This document shows positions 49,401 to 60,999 of a stretch of DNA of 64,000 nt, one piece after another; positions within the stretch are counted from its first letter, which is position 1, and each line of letters begins with the position of its first letter. Both the position numbers and the translations under genes were made by a program. Source of the DNA: Pampus argenteus (lineage: Eukaryota > Chordata > Actinopteri > Scombriformes > Stromateidae); NCBI GenBank assembly GCA_036937835.1, contig CM072860.1, forward strand, positions 2,846,501 through 2,910,500, written 5' to 3'. Under the pieces are notes generated by a model, which saw nothing but the letters and a program-made list of their open reading frames with translations, did no database searches and was not told the origin of the DNA.

Positions 49401-52400
49401 CTCGCTGTGTCTTATGGTGCAACCTTTCCTGTGCTGGTGCTGCTTCTGTCCATCGCTTTTACTGGATACTTGAAGGTAAACACACCCTGGTGATGTGCAG
49501 TATTGATACTGTTTAGGTAGGATGCAGAGTTTCATATCAACAGGTGATCAGTTGTGCAGGTGACTCAGAATAAAATTTAAGATGTGACTGAGGCAACTTA
49601 ATATTAACAACAAACGTCATAAAATGTATTTTGCTTTTTTTTTTTTTTTTGTAGAAATGGCGTTCCAAGATGCCGTTGAGTGTCCAGTGGATATCAGACC
49701 TGTCCCATGGCGTCTCCAGCAGGGCGGCGCTGCGGCTGTTTGTGATCACGCTGTGTGTGCTCATCACCTTGCTTATGGCCGTCCTCAACCTTGTGAGTTT
49801 CTTTTTCTCTGACATTTAAATCACCCCTTTTTGTTTGCTGTCATTTAGAAATACATTGGTTGATTCTTTTTTTTTACGTTCACAATGCTGCTGTTCTTTC
49901 TAGCATTTCCTCCCAGGGGAAAACTGCACCTCGATTACCAACAGGACAGCGCTGGAGGGTCTCAGACTCTACACGGTGCCTGTAAGTATCTCTAAGAAAC
50001 AGTTCACCGTGTGGTTTATCCAGCTGTTTTTCATTATGTTTCTTTACACATTATCAGAACTACTTGTTGCAGTTCAGCTTGGTTTAGTTGCAGTTTTGAT
50101 AAATATTTTACAAAACATAGCACTTATACCAGTCACCTCCATTCTCTTCCAGTACAGTAGCTCCTCCCTGACCACAGCTACATAAATACTGTAAAACCTA
50201 TAATCAAATTCAGCATTTTATTTAATTTAATTTATTTTGTGTATATGTGCAATCATCTTTCCAATGTAAATTACTTCAAACATGCAGTATTACCTGTACT
50301 GCTGCCTGCTGGCCATGCTGGGAGTGATTGTGTTCATCGGGACGTGCTTATTGGTGAAGGCACTGCTGCTCACCCTGGCTGTGGTGGTTTATCTGGCCCT
50401 CTTTCTCCACATTTACGCCCCAAGGTCCGCTTGCCTCGTCAACCTGCTTTACAACGGCACCAAGTGAGTGAGACCCGGAGGTCCTGTGTGTTAATCATTA
50501 AAATTACACAGAGCAGAGTATCTCTCATCCCTAAGTTTCATCTGATTTGATTCACAGAGAAAGTAAAGAAAATGTGAAAAGTGAATCAACAATTTAAATC
50601 ATTTATCTGATTTAAAAAAAAAAGAGATAAAACATCAGTGTAAAGTAACTCAACCTCAAATGTTAAAAGTATGTTTCAGGACAGTTTAACCACTCGGTCA
50701 CCCTGCTTCTGTCATAACATGTAAGTGCTCAGGCATGAATATATGTAGCTAGTAACACTAATCCTACTTAAATACACTTTCCACTCATCCACATTCATCC
50801 GCCGCCATCTGTAGTCATCACACTGTCCATCTTTCTTAGCCAAGGTTTTAAATTACCTCGCCCTTTTGTCAGCCACTCAGACTCCAGATTGTGAATCTTT
50901 GTCTGGAGTTTCAGTTCACCATCATTTATTCACAAGCTTTCTATAGACAGAGGCCTGCCCGGGGGGCACTGACTGTGAGATACAAGACACTCCTGTCTGA
51001 AGATTTATGTAATGAAAGAAGAAAAAAAGACTTTGTGTGTAGTTTTGTAGTCCAGATTGTAACACGATATGATGAATGTGTGTGTGGTTTTTTTTACAGG
51101 TACGGTGTTCTGAAAGACCCTCAAATCATGTCTGGAGTCTGGCTGGTCATCTTTTATATCGTATGCCTCATATTGGCCAGACAGGTGTGTGTGTGTGTGC
51201 ATGCATGCAAGTGGGTTTTCTGTGGGAAAAGGGAATGTGTGTGTGTGTTTCTGTCTAGCTAATACGTGTGTGTGTGCATATAGTCAGATGTGAAACTTTT
51301 CATCCAAATTTGTTAATACTTGTTTGTGTGTAATTCCTCTGACCCTCTCAGGACGAGCTGGGCAGCCGCGTAGACTTTTTTTTGGGGCATTGTTTCCAGT
51401 CAGAAAGAGAGGAGATGGAGACCATGGAGAATGTCAACAAGCTGCTCCTCCAAAACGTCCTGCCGCTCCATGTTGCCTCCTTCTTCATGGGCAAAACTGT
51501 CCGCAACCAGGTAAAGAGAAAAAAAAGCACATAAGACACGTTATTATTTATATCCAAGATCAAAAAGTTACCTTGTAGGTTGAGGTTTGCAAGTATATCT
51601 GCAAAGAAGGTAGAGATATTAACAAAAAGGAGTTTAAAGAAATGTATATAAGTTTTGTGGCATTGAATGAAAGTGTGTTTTCGAGGATATTTTGCAAAAC
51701 TAGATATTTGTTATGAAACCTTTAAGGAACTTTAACCTACAAAAATGAACAGAAAAATGTTAAATATTTTACTTCTGGCAGCAAAATGTTTTGCAGTCTT
51801 TCCATTAAACCCTTTACTTTCCAAAACTCTGTTTCAGGACCTGTACAGCCAGTCATATGAATGTGTGTGTGTGATGTTCGCTTCGATGCCTCAGTTCAAA
51901 GAGTTTTACAGTGAGAGCAGTGCTAACAGGGACGGTCTGGAGTGTCTGCGATTCCTCAACGAGATCATATCAGACTTTGATGAGGTATGAGGAAGCTGAT
52001 ACTATTAAATAATCCTACTTTCACCTAACTGGGTCAGAAGATTTTATCTTGTTTTTCTAAGTGCCCCACCTCCGCCTCACTTCTGTCTCTGTCTCACAGC
52101 TTCTATCCAAACCCAAATTCTACTCAGTGGAGAAGATTAAGACCATCGGCAGCACGTACATGGCTGCTGCAGGGCTGACAAACTCAGAGAACGGAAAAAA
52201 GGTTTGCCTCCTTTAAGTCTGTTAAATTTTGCACGGTGTACACACAGCCCGTGGATAAATAATATCACTGTGCTGATCTAGTTTTAAAATATTGCACTTT
52301 GTTAATGTGATGTCTGGCTCCCCCTGCAGGAGTGTGACATGTCCTACAGTCATGTGCGTGCCATGGTGGAGTTTGCCATCTCTGTAATGGCCAGACTGGA

Positions 52401-52997
52401 GCTTATCAACACACACTCCTTTAACAGCTTCAAACTCAGGATCGGTGAGTCTGTTCAACATAAATAGGTTTGATGTGCATCCATCCAGTATAGGTTTATG
52501 AAAGAAAAAAATATACATTGCAACCTTAAAATGTCAAAGAAAACATAATAATATTGTCTGGGTACATGCAAGACTGTCATTAAACCTTCGACTTGCAGGA
52601 ATTAACCACGGCCCGGTGATCGCGGGAGTTATCGGCGCTCATAAACCTCAGTATGATATCTGGGGGAACTCTGTCAACGTGGCCAGCAGGATGGACAGCA
52701 CAGGGGTGCTGGACAAGATACAGGTCAGAGAAAACGCATGTCCTGTTTGAACTGTCATCTATTAAATAAAGGCAAAAATCTTTATTCATTTATTTATTAT
52801 ATATACATATCTTAACTTGCTCTTTTGGGTTTTTGGTTTTCTCCCTGCTTCTCGGCTCCCAGGTGACAGAGGAGACGGCCCAGGTGATCGAGAGCCTGGG
52901 GTACAGCGTCACTCTCAGAGGAGTCATCAATGTGAAGGGCAAAGGGGAGCTCACCACTTACTTTGTCAACACAGAGCAGTCGTCTCCTCAGTTCTAA
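43439..52997 (+). CDS. adcy4: Membrane adenylyl cyclase, group II (ADCY4-like), with long N-terminal extension
   Basis: Makes cAMP from ATP at the plasma membrane downstream of Gs. Twenty-five coding exons, the first 43439-44311 and the last 52863-52997, join in phase to 1289 residues (human ADCY4: 1077). Residues 1-250 are Ser/Asn/Asp-rich with poly-Asp and a run of Glu, unlike any cyclase I know. A Cys cluster ([16 protein letters not shown]) precedes the first membrane segment ([19 protein letters not shown]). Six segments follow, then C1 ([51 protein letters not shown]), a second membrane cluster (about 810-1029) with the extracellular glycosylation site NRT, and C2 ([54 protein letters not shown]). 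Metal-binding Asp residues are present. [20 protein letters not shown] and exon borders match ADCY4 better than ADCY7. The start is the first ATG after a 'gtcacag' acceptor-like site and is less certain than the rest. Poly(A) signal at 54208-54213. Confidence 0.9.
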
Positions 52998-54742
52998 CCT
53001 CGTCTGTCAAATAGTGATCCGACCGTAGTTTACCACTCGGACCAGGGTCCAAAGTTCAGCTGCAAAAAATGTTTTTTTGATGATGGTCTTGTGAACTATT
53101 TCAACTAACTTGACATTCCTGGTTGCCCACAGAGGGCATCCAATAGCAATGATGTGAAAATGCGGCAATCATGAAGGTCTACACTGACTCAATGCTTAAA
53201 TTGATTTACTATTGATTGATTTACATCCATAAAGGACACTGATCGAAGTCCGGACCGGTTAAATGAAGACATGAGACTTGCAACTGGAGAGCTTTCTACT
53301 CATGGACCATTCAACGGCGAACCATGTTGCTTCTCACTGTATTATGTTGCATAATGACTATAGTATGAATGAATTGAGACTGTGTTACTATTTAAAGTAT
53401 GCTTTTTGGTATGTATTTAGGTACCAAGATGTACCAGAAGTAATAGTTGTTTTATGAAGGATATTGTAGAAGTAGTGAAAGTCTCATATAAGCAAAAAAA
53501 AAAATGTTTTTTTGCTGTTTACAGGAATTTATTTTTGGTTATTTGTATTGTTTTGCTCCATGCATTTTGTTGTATCTCAGTTTTTATTCATGACATATGT
53601 CGCTCCACATTTATGTGGCTTTAATTGCACGTTTTAAGTGACTTGACACAGATTTGTGATGCTTACAGGTCTATTTCTACTTGTTACCAACATGACGGTG
53701 ATGAAAAGATGATTCACGATATATACGAAAGAAGATTCAGATGTGGATAGTTTTCCATATCGAGCTGCATAAAAATGATTCAAATGAAACCTGGAAATAG
53801 AAAATCACTCTTTGAACTTTAACCTTTTATGACAGCGGTTACAAACGTTTACTCTTTTTTTCACTCACCGCTGGAGAAGGAGATATTTGCTGTGACCAAT
53901 ATAGATTTTTTTAACTTTAAAGATTTTTAAGTTTGAATTTTAAGTCTTTATTTACTGACGTGATGCTGTAGCATATCTGCGTCCAGGCATCATGATGTGT
54001 CATGTCATGAAAGTGTACGTTTGACATTTGCACATTTGTTGTGTTCTTTATGACACTGAAAAGTTTGGATTGTGCACACAATATTTATCTTTTTTTTCTG
54101 TATGTAGTATATTTTTTGAGAGATAATGATAAATGTGAATTTAAAAGAGCTAAATGAAGTACATTTAAGTGGAAAATATAAATATTTTTCTATTTTATTT
54201 ATAAACTAATAAAAAAAAATCAATCACCCACATGTGTGTATAAACCACCTTCCTACATGCATGGCTTACTTGCATATTAAGAACTGCGGAATTTCCCCCT
54301 CGTTGCGATAACGCCTACAAGCGCTCTGATTGGTCAAAATAAACTTTTCTCACTTGCCATTGGCTCCCACTTGTGTCCATCACTCTGCTTCCTGCTTCAC
54401 GATACGGTTTGTTATTGAAGCGCAGCGCCTTTAAATGAGGGGAAATGTTGACTCGGAGTTGATGGAAGTTGGTGAGTGTTTGATAAACGCCTACAAATGT
54501 TTCAGCGAAGTTAACTGCGTGGTGTTTAAACTGTGTCTGAAAGGTAACATGCGATGTTTTAACGGTTTTAACGAGCGAACTACAGTTTAAATGTGAACGT
54601 TACTTAGCTGTCGTTACCTGTTACCGTCACTTGGCCTTCCTGTCGCTTGTCACTGTTGATTAATTTTCTTAATTTCACAGGAAAATTAAGGGTTAATTCC
54701 CTTAACTGTGAAGCAGCTACATAAAAAATAATTTTAAAAAAA
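52998..54742. other. Cyclase 3'UTR and CYLD-like promoter region
   Basis: The cyclase 3'UTR probably runs about 1.2 kb to AATAAA at 54208-54213. It is followed by a GC-richer stretch with CpGs (54290-54560) that should hold the CYLD-like promoter. A candidate noncoding first exon ends GGAAGTTG|gtgagt at about 54471. 'ctctgattggtcaa' (54324-54337) contains an inverted CCAAT box. Confidence 0.5.
54324..54337 (-). promoter_or_regulatory. Inverted CCAAT box upstream of the CYLD-like gene
   Basis: 'ctctgattggtcaa' holds ATTGG (CCAAT on the minus strand) in the NF-Y-like context TGATTGGTCA, about 140 bases 5' of the proposed leader donor. A second ATTGG occurs at about 54359. Binding is inferred. 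Confidence 0.4.
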
Positions 54743-57700
54743 ATGTCAGGGGCCCATGAACAGAGCAGGAAGCGCCGACCCCCCAAAATGTATTTGATCT
54801 CGACCGACCTGAAGGTACAGGACCAGCTGGAAGGTACCATTCGGCTGCAGCGGGGGAACATCTGCCAGGAGCAGAGCAGGGGCGACCACCCATGGGTCAA
54901 GGTATTAACACACATTCAATTAAAGTAGATTTAATTTTACTTAAAGGTTTAATGTCTATGAGTTGTTAACAGCTCCAACAAATCGTGATTTTTACCTCTA
55001 AACTTCTCACATGGTTTCATTTTTAATAAATGTTCAAATGATCCAATATTTCAGCAAAAAATCAAAGTTTAGGGAAAAAAGTCCAAAAGCTGAAAACAGA
55101 TTTGTGTATCATAACTTTGTTTTTTCTTCTTTCCTCTCCCATTAATCATCTCACGACCCCTCAGATTTATCTGGTGACCCTTTGGAGGGGCCCGACCCCT
55201 AGGTTGGGAACCACTGGACTAAGCTAGCTAACTGTATATAAAGTAGTTGAAACTAGCTCCACCTCCAGCAGGTCCAGGCTTACCCATCTTTATAATCTCA
55301 TAATGGTACCATGTGAGTGGATGACAGTGTCCACCACATGCTGTTGAGTCACCTTTTTCAAGTGTTTTATGTGCACTTCACTCTTGGCTCCTGAACTCTC
55401 ACCTCATATTTGCTTCTCTCTGCACCTCCTCTTCTTCTCCTGCAGGTGTTAGACAATGACATCATGGTTAAAATAGAGAGGAAGTTCCTGCTAGAAATCC
55501 CGACTGACCTCGTCGGCCTGTTGGAGCCCGTGTCTGATCCGGAGACTCGTCTCAAATTACTAAGTAATGTGTTATAAGTTTTTGATACACATAATACAGT
55601 AGTGCCATAAGGTCGAAGCAGCAAAGTACACATGTACAGTATGTGGTACTACAGTGGGTTTAGTAGAAATATCCACACGTGTTAGTGATGGCAGCTAGTG
55701 ATCATAAGCAAAGGAGGACTATAATGTTGGAAATAGTGGTAGTAATGAAATGAACACTGATTCCAGTGTCTCGAACGTGAATATTTTCTATTTTCTTTAG
55801 TCTCTTTATGAATCTAAAAAAGATTTGAGGACGTCTTTTTATGAGTGGAAATACTTTTTGTATAGCGCATGTGATCTTTTACTTTGAGGACAGAGTTTAA
55901 ATCTGTGTATTTTAAATGAAAATAGAAGTAAAACCAGATTACAAAGTGACATTACTTCCCTAAAATAAAAACCAAAAACTACTAAGTTCCCTGAGAATAT
56001 CCCCTGTAATCACTTATTTCCTCCTGCGGTTTTCATTGTTTCATTGTTTGGTATTTTTCAGGTAATCCCGGGAAGCTGCAGACGTTGGCTGCTTCTCCCA
56101 TCGGTGCCCCGTTGTGGGTCCAGACAGGCAAATTGGACGAGCTGTCAGAAGCAGAGCTCAAATACATCGGACCACTGACCAGGGGCAGCAGCGCTGTGTT
56201 TTTTGGGGTTCAGCTCAAGGTAGAGTCTTGACAATAATCTAAAATCTTCACTGTTTTCTGATGTTTTAAACGATTAACGCTACAGTCGCTGTACCGGTTG
56301 TTGTTTTCTCTTCTCTTCCCGTCTCTGCTCCAGGGTTCAGCCGCAGGTAAAGGAGTCAGCAACGGTTCCTTTAAGGGTAACCGGCTCTTCATCTGCCCCG
56401 AAGCCTGCGCCCTCTTCGTCCCGGTCAGTCACATCAGACTCCGCCAATGGCATCGCAGCAACGGTTCAGACGCACATGATCGAGCACGTGAGCGAGACAA
56501 CAACCACCGCAGCAGCGGCGGTGGCAATAATCAATCCAGCAACGGGCAACATAGCAGCAGTGATCGGCCGAATCATCACCAGCAGCACAGTCGTCACATT
56601 AGTTTCGCTCAGCATCATCCCGTCAGCCTTCATCAGCCGCACCTCGGCATCCTCCCCCGGACCGCAGAGTCGGCGCCCATCGCAAATCAAATCCAGGTCC
56701 AGTTCCGAGGCCCCGCATCGCCTCTGCCGTTCCAGATCGGCCAGCGGGTGTGTTTCCCCCTGGAGGACACCATCGAGAGGGGCGAGGTGCGCTTCTGTGG
56801 CGCCCTGCCCGGTCGCTCCTCGTCAGGGCTGTACGTTGGAGTCCTGCTGGTCAGTGACGTTGACTAATCGTTGTTTTTAATCATGGATGTTTGTTAAGAT
56901 GGTTTTTGAATTCCTTCTCTCTGTGGAGCGGTTTATTCTGCAGCTTGGTTATACGTTACAGGACGCTCCTGCTGGTAACTGGGACGGACATTACAAGGGA
57001 GAGAAGCTCTGCCACCTTCCTTCTCCTCTGTATGGTCTCCTGCTGCCGGTCACCAAGGTTTCCTCAGGTATAGCAACTGTTTACACATCACGTATTGTAT
57101 GTTTCACACTAACATACAGAGAAACTCATGATCAGAGATATGCAGCAGCTTATTAACCCACTATAACTTATCCCAGATACATCTTTGAGTTATTTCAATT
57201 TAGCAAGCTGGATTTTTAGATTTGAGTTTTGCTGCTGAGGTTCTAAAATATATTTCAGAGCAGCAGAAAGAATTAAATACCAGACTGGCTGTAAATGTAT
57301 AACATAAAAAGCTACATGGAAACTTGCTTGACTCTTCCATTTTTGTGCCCTCAGAGCCAAAATCCCTCCGTCACAACCCTCCTTCCCAAATTTCCAAACC
57401 CATCCTGAAGCCTTTGCCGCCCCCCGTCGCTAAATCAGGCCCCGCGTCACCACCTCCTTCTGCCCTCAAGGTTGCCCTGATGCCCCCCACCAAGCAAGCA
57501 GTTAAACCTCCTCCGCTGCCACTGCCAAAACCCATCAACAAACCCCTGCCCCCCGTGCCGCCTCCCAAACCCCGCACCCCGACGTCGCCGACCGCCACAG
57601 ACCTGCTGCAGCACACCAACGGCGTACACGGCCCACCGTCGCCGCTGAGGTCGCCAGACTACGGTGACGCCGCAGGGGAGAACGGTGAGGTGGGACCAGA

Positions 57701-57932
57701 GGGTGAACTGGAGGTGGGCTCCATGGTGGAAGTGAATGACCCACCTCTTTTTGGGGTGATCCGCTGGATCGGACGGATCATTGGGATTTCAGAGCCAGTG
57801 GCTGGGATTGAGCTGGTAAAGTCACACTTGTTGCTTCAGTTGTCATTCATTTGTTGTTTAAGTGTGTTTGAGGTTCTTTTATTACTTGTTTAATAATTAA
57901 ACCGCATATTACTGTGAATTACAATATAAAGC

Positions 57933-57972
<40 letters not shown>

Positions 57973-58154
57973 CAGGACCAAGAGCTGTCTGCTGGAACAG
58001 ACGGCAGTTACCTCGGCGAACGTCACTTCCGTTGCCCGGCCAACAAGGGGCTGTTCGTCAAGCTTCGTAACTGCAGGCGAGATTCGAGGTTCCCCGCCCC
58101 CGAGACGCCTGTCAATCAAGTAGAACGGTGCAACTCTATAGGTAAATAGGTAGT

Positions 58155-58186
<32 letters not shown>

Positions 58187-59341
58187 ACAGATTGTAGGAA
58201 AACTTGAGTTTACTTTCATTCACAGGTTTCTACACATTAGAAGATTTGCTCCTGAGGCTTGAAACTTTGTTTACTTTGAGTATTTGAGGAACTGAATCTT
58301 AAAGCTCTTCTACACTCTCTCTCTCTCTCTCTCTCTCATCTTCACATCTGATCATAACTGTCCACTTTTATTATTTAATCCAGTCTTCTGTGTCTTACAG
58401 CCTTTGCAGAGTGGGGCAGCGAGCGCGTGGAGGAGCACACTCCTCCTGTGGACGGAGACGAGGCCAGAAATCTCTACCAGGGCTGGAAGAGAGGTATCCA
58501 GGGTCACCTCAACTCCTGCTACCTGGACGCTACGCTGTTCAGGTAAAATCTAGGAAACTGTTGGACTGTTGGTGTAGAAACAAACAATGTGCAACCCAGA
58601 CCCCAGTTTTGATCACTGCCAAACATGTTGTAAATATGATTAGCAGTAAAAACTGTAGTAGCTGCCTGTTGGGATACACAGAAACAGAACAGAAACACGT
58701 AGTTTTTACGATGCCACCGTTTGATGTGAATAACAAGTATGACAAGTTGTTTTCTTGCTTCTGTTTCTCTCTGCAGTCTGTTCTCCAACTGTAGTTCAGC
58801 AGATTGGGTGTTGTTTTGGCCGTCTGACCCTGAGACTGACCAGAGCTGCAGCCAGGCTCAGGACCTGCTGCGCTGTGAGATAGTCAACCCCCTGCGCAGG
58901 TCTGTGTGTCAAACGTATCATTTTAAAGTTTATTTATACAGTGCTTTTTTATAGAACATGGTTAAAACATGCTTAACAACTTCTATAATTAAGCAGTAAA
59001 ATCAGAAATCTGAAGATTCCTGAAGTTTCTGTGTACTTATATACATACTTATACGTATGTTTCCAAGGTTCGGCTACGTGTGTGCCAGTAAGACGATGGC
59101 TTTGAGACGACTGCTGGAGGCTGCGAATAGTGACACAGGCTTCACCAATCAGGAGAAAGGTATGTGTGTGTGTGTGTGTGTGTGTCTGGATTCCTGTGTG
59201 TAACCAACCATTAGCTGTTCACACTGTGTCACGCTGCTATCATTCTGTCTGTCAGATCCTGAAGAGTTCCTCAACAAGCTTTTCCAGCTCCTCCGAGTCG
59301 AGCCACTCCTTAAGATCAGGTAACCTCCTCCTCTTCCTCCT

Positions 59342-59385
<44 letters not shown>

Positions 59386-60999
59386 TTCTAACCTTTCAGA
59401 TCTGAAAATTAATAATAAACATGCTGAAAAAATACACATTTCTCCTTCACAAAATTCAATACCTTTTTTTTTCTAGACTTTCCTCTCATCTTTGCAGATT
59501 TTATTGTTGATTTCCTGTATAATTTGACCTCTTCTAGTATCTAAAACTAAACTAAATAAAAACTGACGTGCAGCAGGTGTTTTAAACACTGCTCTAGATT
59601 TGCCCTTAATTCACTTTTCATAATTGAATTTAAAAAGCTTATTTAGTGCACAAACAGCCACGTTTCTCCTCTGCTCTCGTCTCCAGATCGATGACTCATC
59701 AGCCTCAGGAGTGTCACCTCTACCAGCTCTTCCCTCCTTCCCTCCCTCCTTCCCCCTCCTCGCCTCTCCTGCTCTCCCCCATCGACTCCCCCATTCCTCT
59801 GTCCTCACCGTCCTCCAGCCGGATGCGGGTCGCCAGCGTCCAGGCCCTGCTCGAGTCCTCCTTCCTGCACGCCGGCCTCAAATTTGTCGAGGTAACAGAA
59901 ACATCGGATATGATCTGATTTTGTGTGACTGTTTGATTTTTGGAGCTTATGTGTTTTATTTTTTATTATTGTTTTTTAGGCTCCCTCCTCCCTCTTGCTT
60001 CTCATGCCCCGGTTTGGGAAAGACTTTAAAATGTTTGACGCTATCTTGCCAACCCTCAGCCTGGACATCACAGACCTGCTTGACGACAGTAAGAGCAACT
60101 TTTGGGGAATCAATCTACAGTTTTAGCTGCATTTTAGTCTGTTTTTAATTTAGTTGATTTCAGATCATTTACTAAAGATGTATTTAAGCACACATAAGAT
60201 CTACTGTAGCTGGGTTCACATCTGGGTTTTGTTGTACTGTAGCAAGAGTAAATTAAGTTTTATTTTTATTTGTTTCTTCCTCCTTGTTTCTCTCTTTCTA
60301 GCTCTGAGACAGTGCAGCATCTGTCAGGCAGTGGCTGAGTGGGAGTGTCTCCAGTGTTATGAAGACCCAGACATCACTCCCGGTCATCTCAAACAGTACT
60401 GCCAGACCTGCAACACGCAGGTAAACTGTTCACGTCTTTTGGATCTCTAATTTGAAGTCTTGCCTTGTTTAATTTTCTGTCTGTCTGCTTCATATATTGA
60501 CTCTGTCCATTTTTTCTGACGATCGTCAGGTCCACAGTCACAAGAAGCGAGCGTCCCACAACCCGGCGAAGGTCGGCGTTCCCGGGGGACCGTGGACCGG
60601 CCCTCTGCACTGCACACGCCAGCGAATGTCCCTCTTTGCCGTGACGTGTATCGAGACCAGCCATTACGTGAGCTTCGTCAAGCACGGGCCCCTCCCCACC
60701 GACTGGTTGTTTTTTGACAGCATGGCAGACCGAGAAGGTGAGACATCTTTTTATTTAGATTCATTCTGGTAACGAGGTTTTCAGTCAAAGGATCAAACGC
60801 GCTCTTTCTCCCAGGTGGCGAGAACGGCTTCAACATCCCCCAGGTGAAGGCGTGCCCCGAGGTGGGCCGGTACCTCAGCCTGTCAGAGGAGGAGCTAAGC
60901 AGAGTCGACCCCGCCTCTTTGCGGGAGTCTGTCCGCCGCCTGCTCTGCGACTCTTACATGTGTCTGTACCACAGCCCCGAACTCAGCCTGTACAAGTGA
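54743..60999 (+). CDS. cyld-like: CYLD-type ubiquitin carboxyl-terminal hydrolase
   Basis: Deubiquitinase for Lys63 and linear chains; CYLD restrains NF-kB and permits RIPK1/RIPK3 death signalling. Sixteen exons from 54743-54901 to 60815-60999 join in phase to 976 residues (human 956). Three CAP-Gly-type regions: [17 protein letters not shown]...[35 protein letters not shown]...[29 protein letters not shown]...[12 protein letters not shown]. Between the second and third is a Pro-rich stretch ([20 protein letters not shown]). [19 protein letters not shown] (Cys601), [35 protein letters not shown], the zinc B-box [15 protein letters not shown]...[22 protein letters not shown] (His891), [13 protein letters not shown] and the LYK C-terminus. 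Residues 1-100 diverge strongly from mammalian CYLD and a Ser/Pro-rich insert sits inside the USP, so this is probably one of two teleost cyld paralogues. Poly(A) signal at 61691-61696. Confidence 0.95.
54946..55272 (+). repeat. Dispersed 'gggtcggggcc' repeat, copy 3 (longest)
   Basis: In the first CYLD-like intron. The right 135 bases match copies 1 and 2 (CTCACGACCCCTCAGATTTA; GGTTGGGAACCACTGGAC; 'tatataaagtagttgaaact'). To the left it also contains GAGTTGTTAACAGCTCC, ATGATCCAATATTTCAGC and AAAACAGATTTGTGTATC, an internal part missing from the other two copies. Confidence 0.75.
57934..57970. repeat. (GT)n microsatellite abutting a splice acceptor
   Basis: About 36 bases of alternating GT end only 5 bases before the acceptor (ttcag, 57971-57975) of the CYLD-like exon at 57976. 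Further (TG)n runs in this gene lie at 58156-58184 and 59161-59183, a (CT)n at 58315-58337 and a (CA)n at 59343-59381, all intronic. Confidence 0.9.

Noticed and set aside
43439..52997. Identification as ADCY7 or ADCY3
   Set aside because: [20 protein letters not shown] and exon junctions fit ADCY4. The C1 domain excludes ADCY3. ADCY7 remains the nearest alternative.
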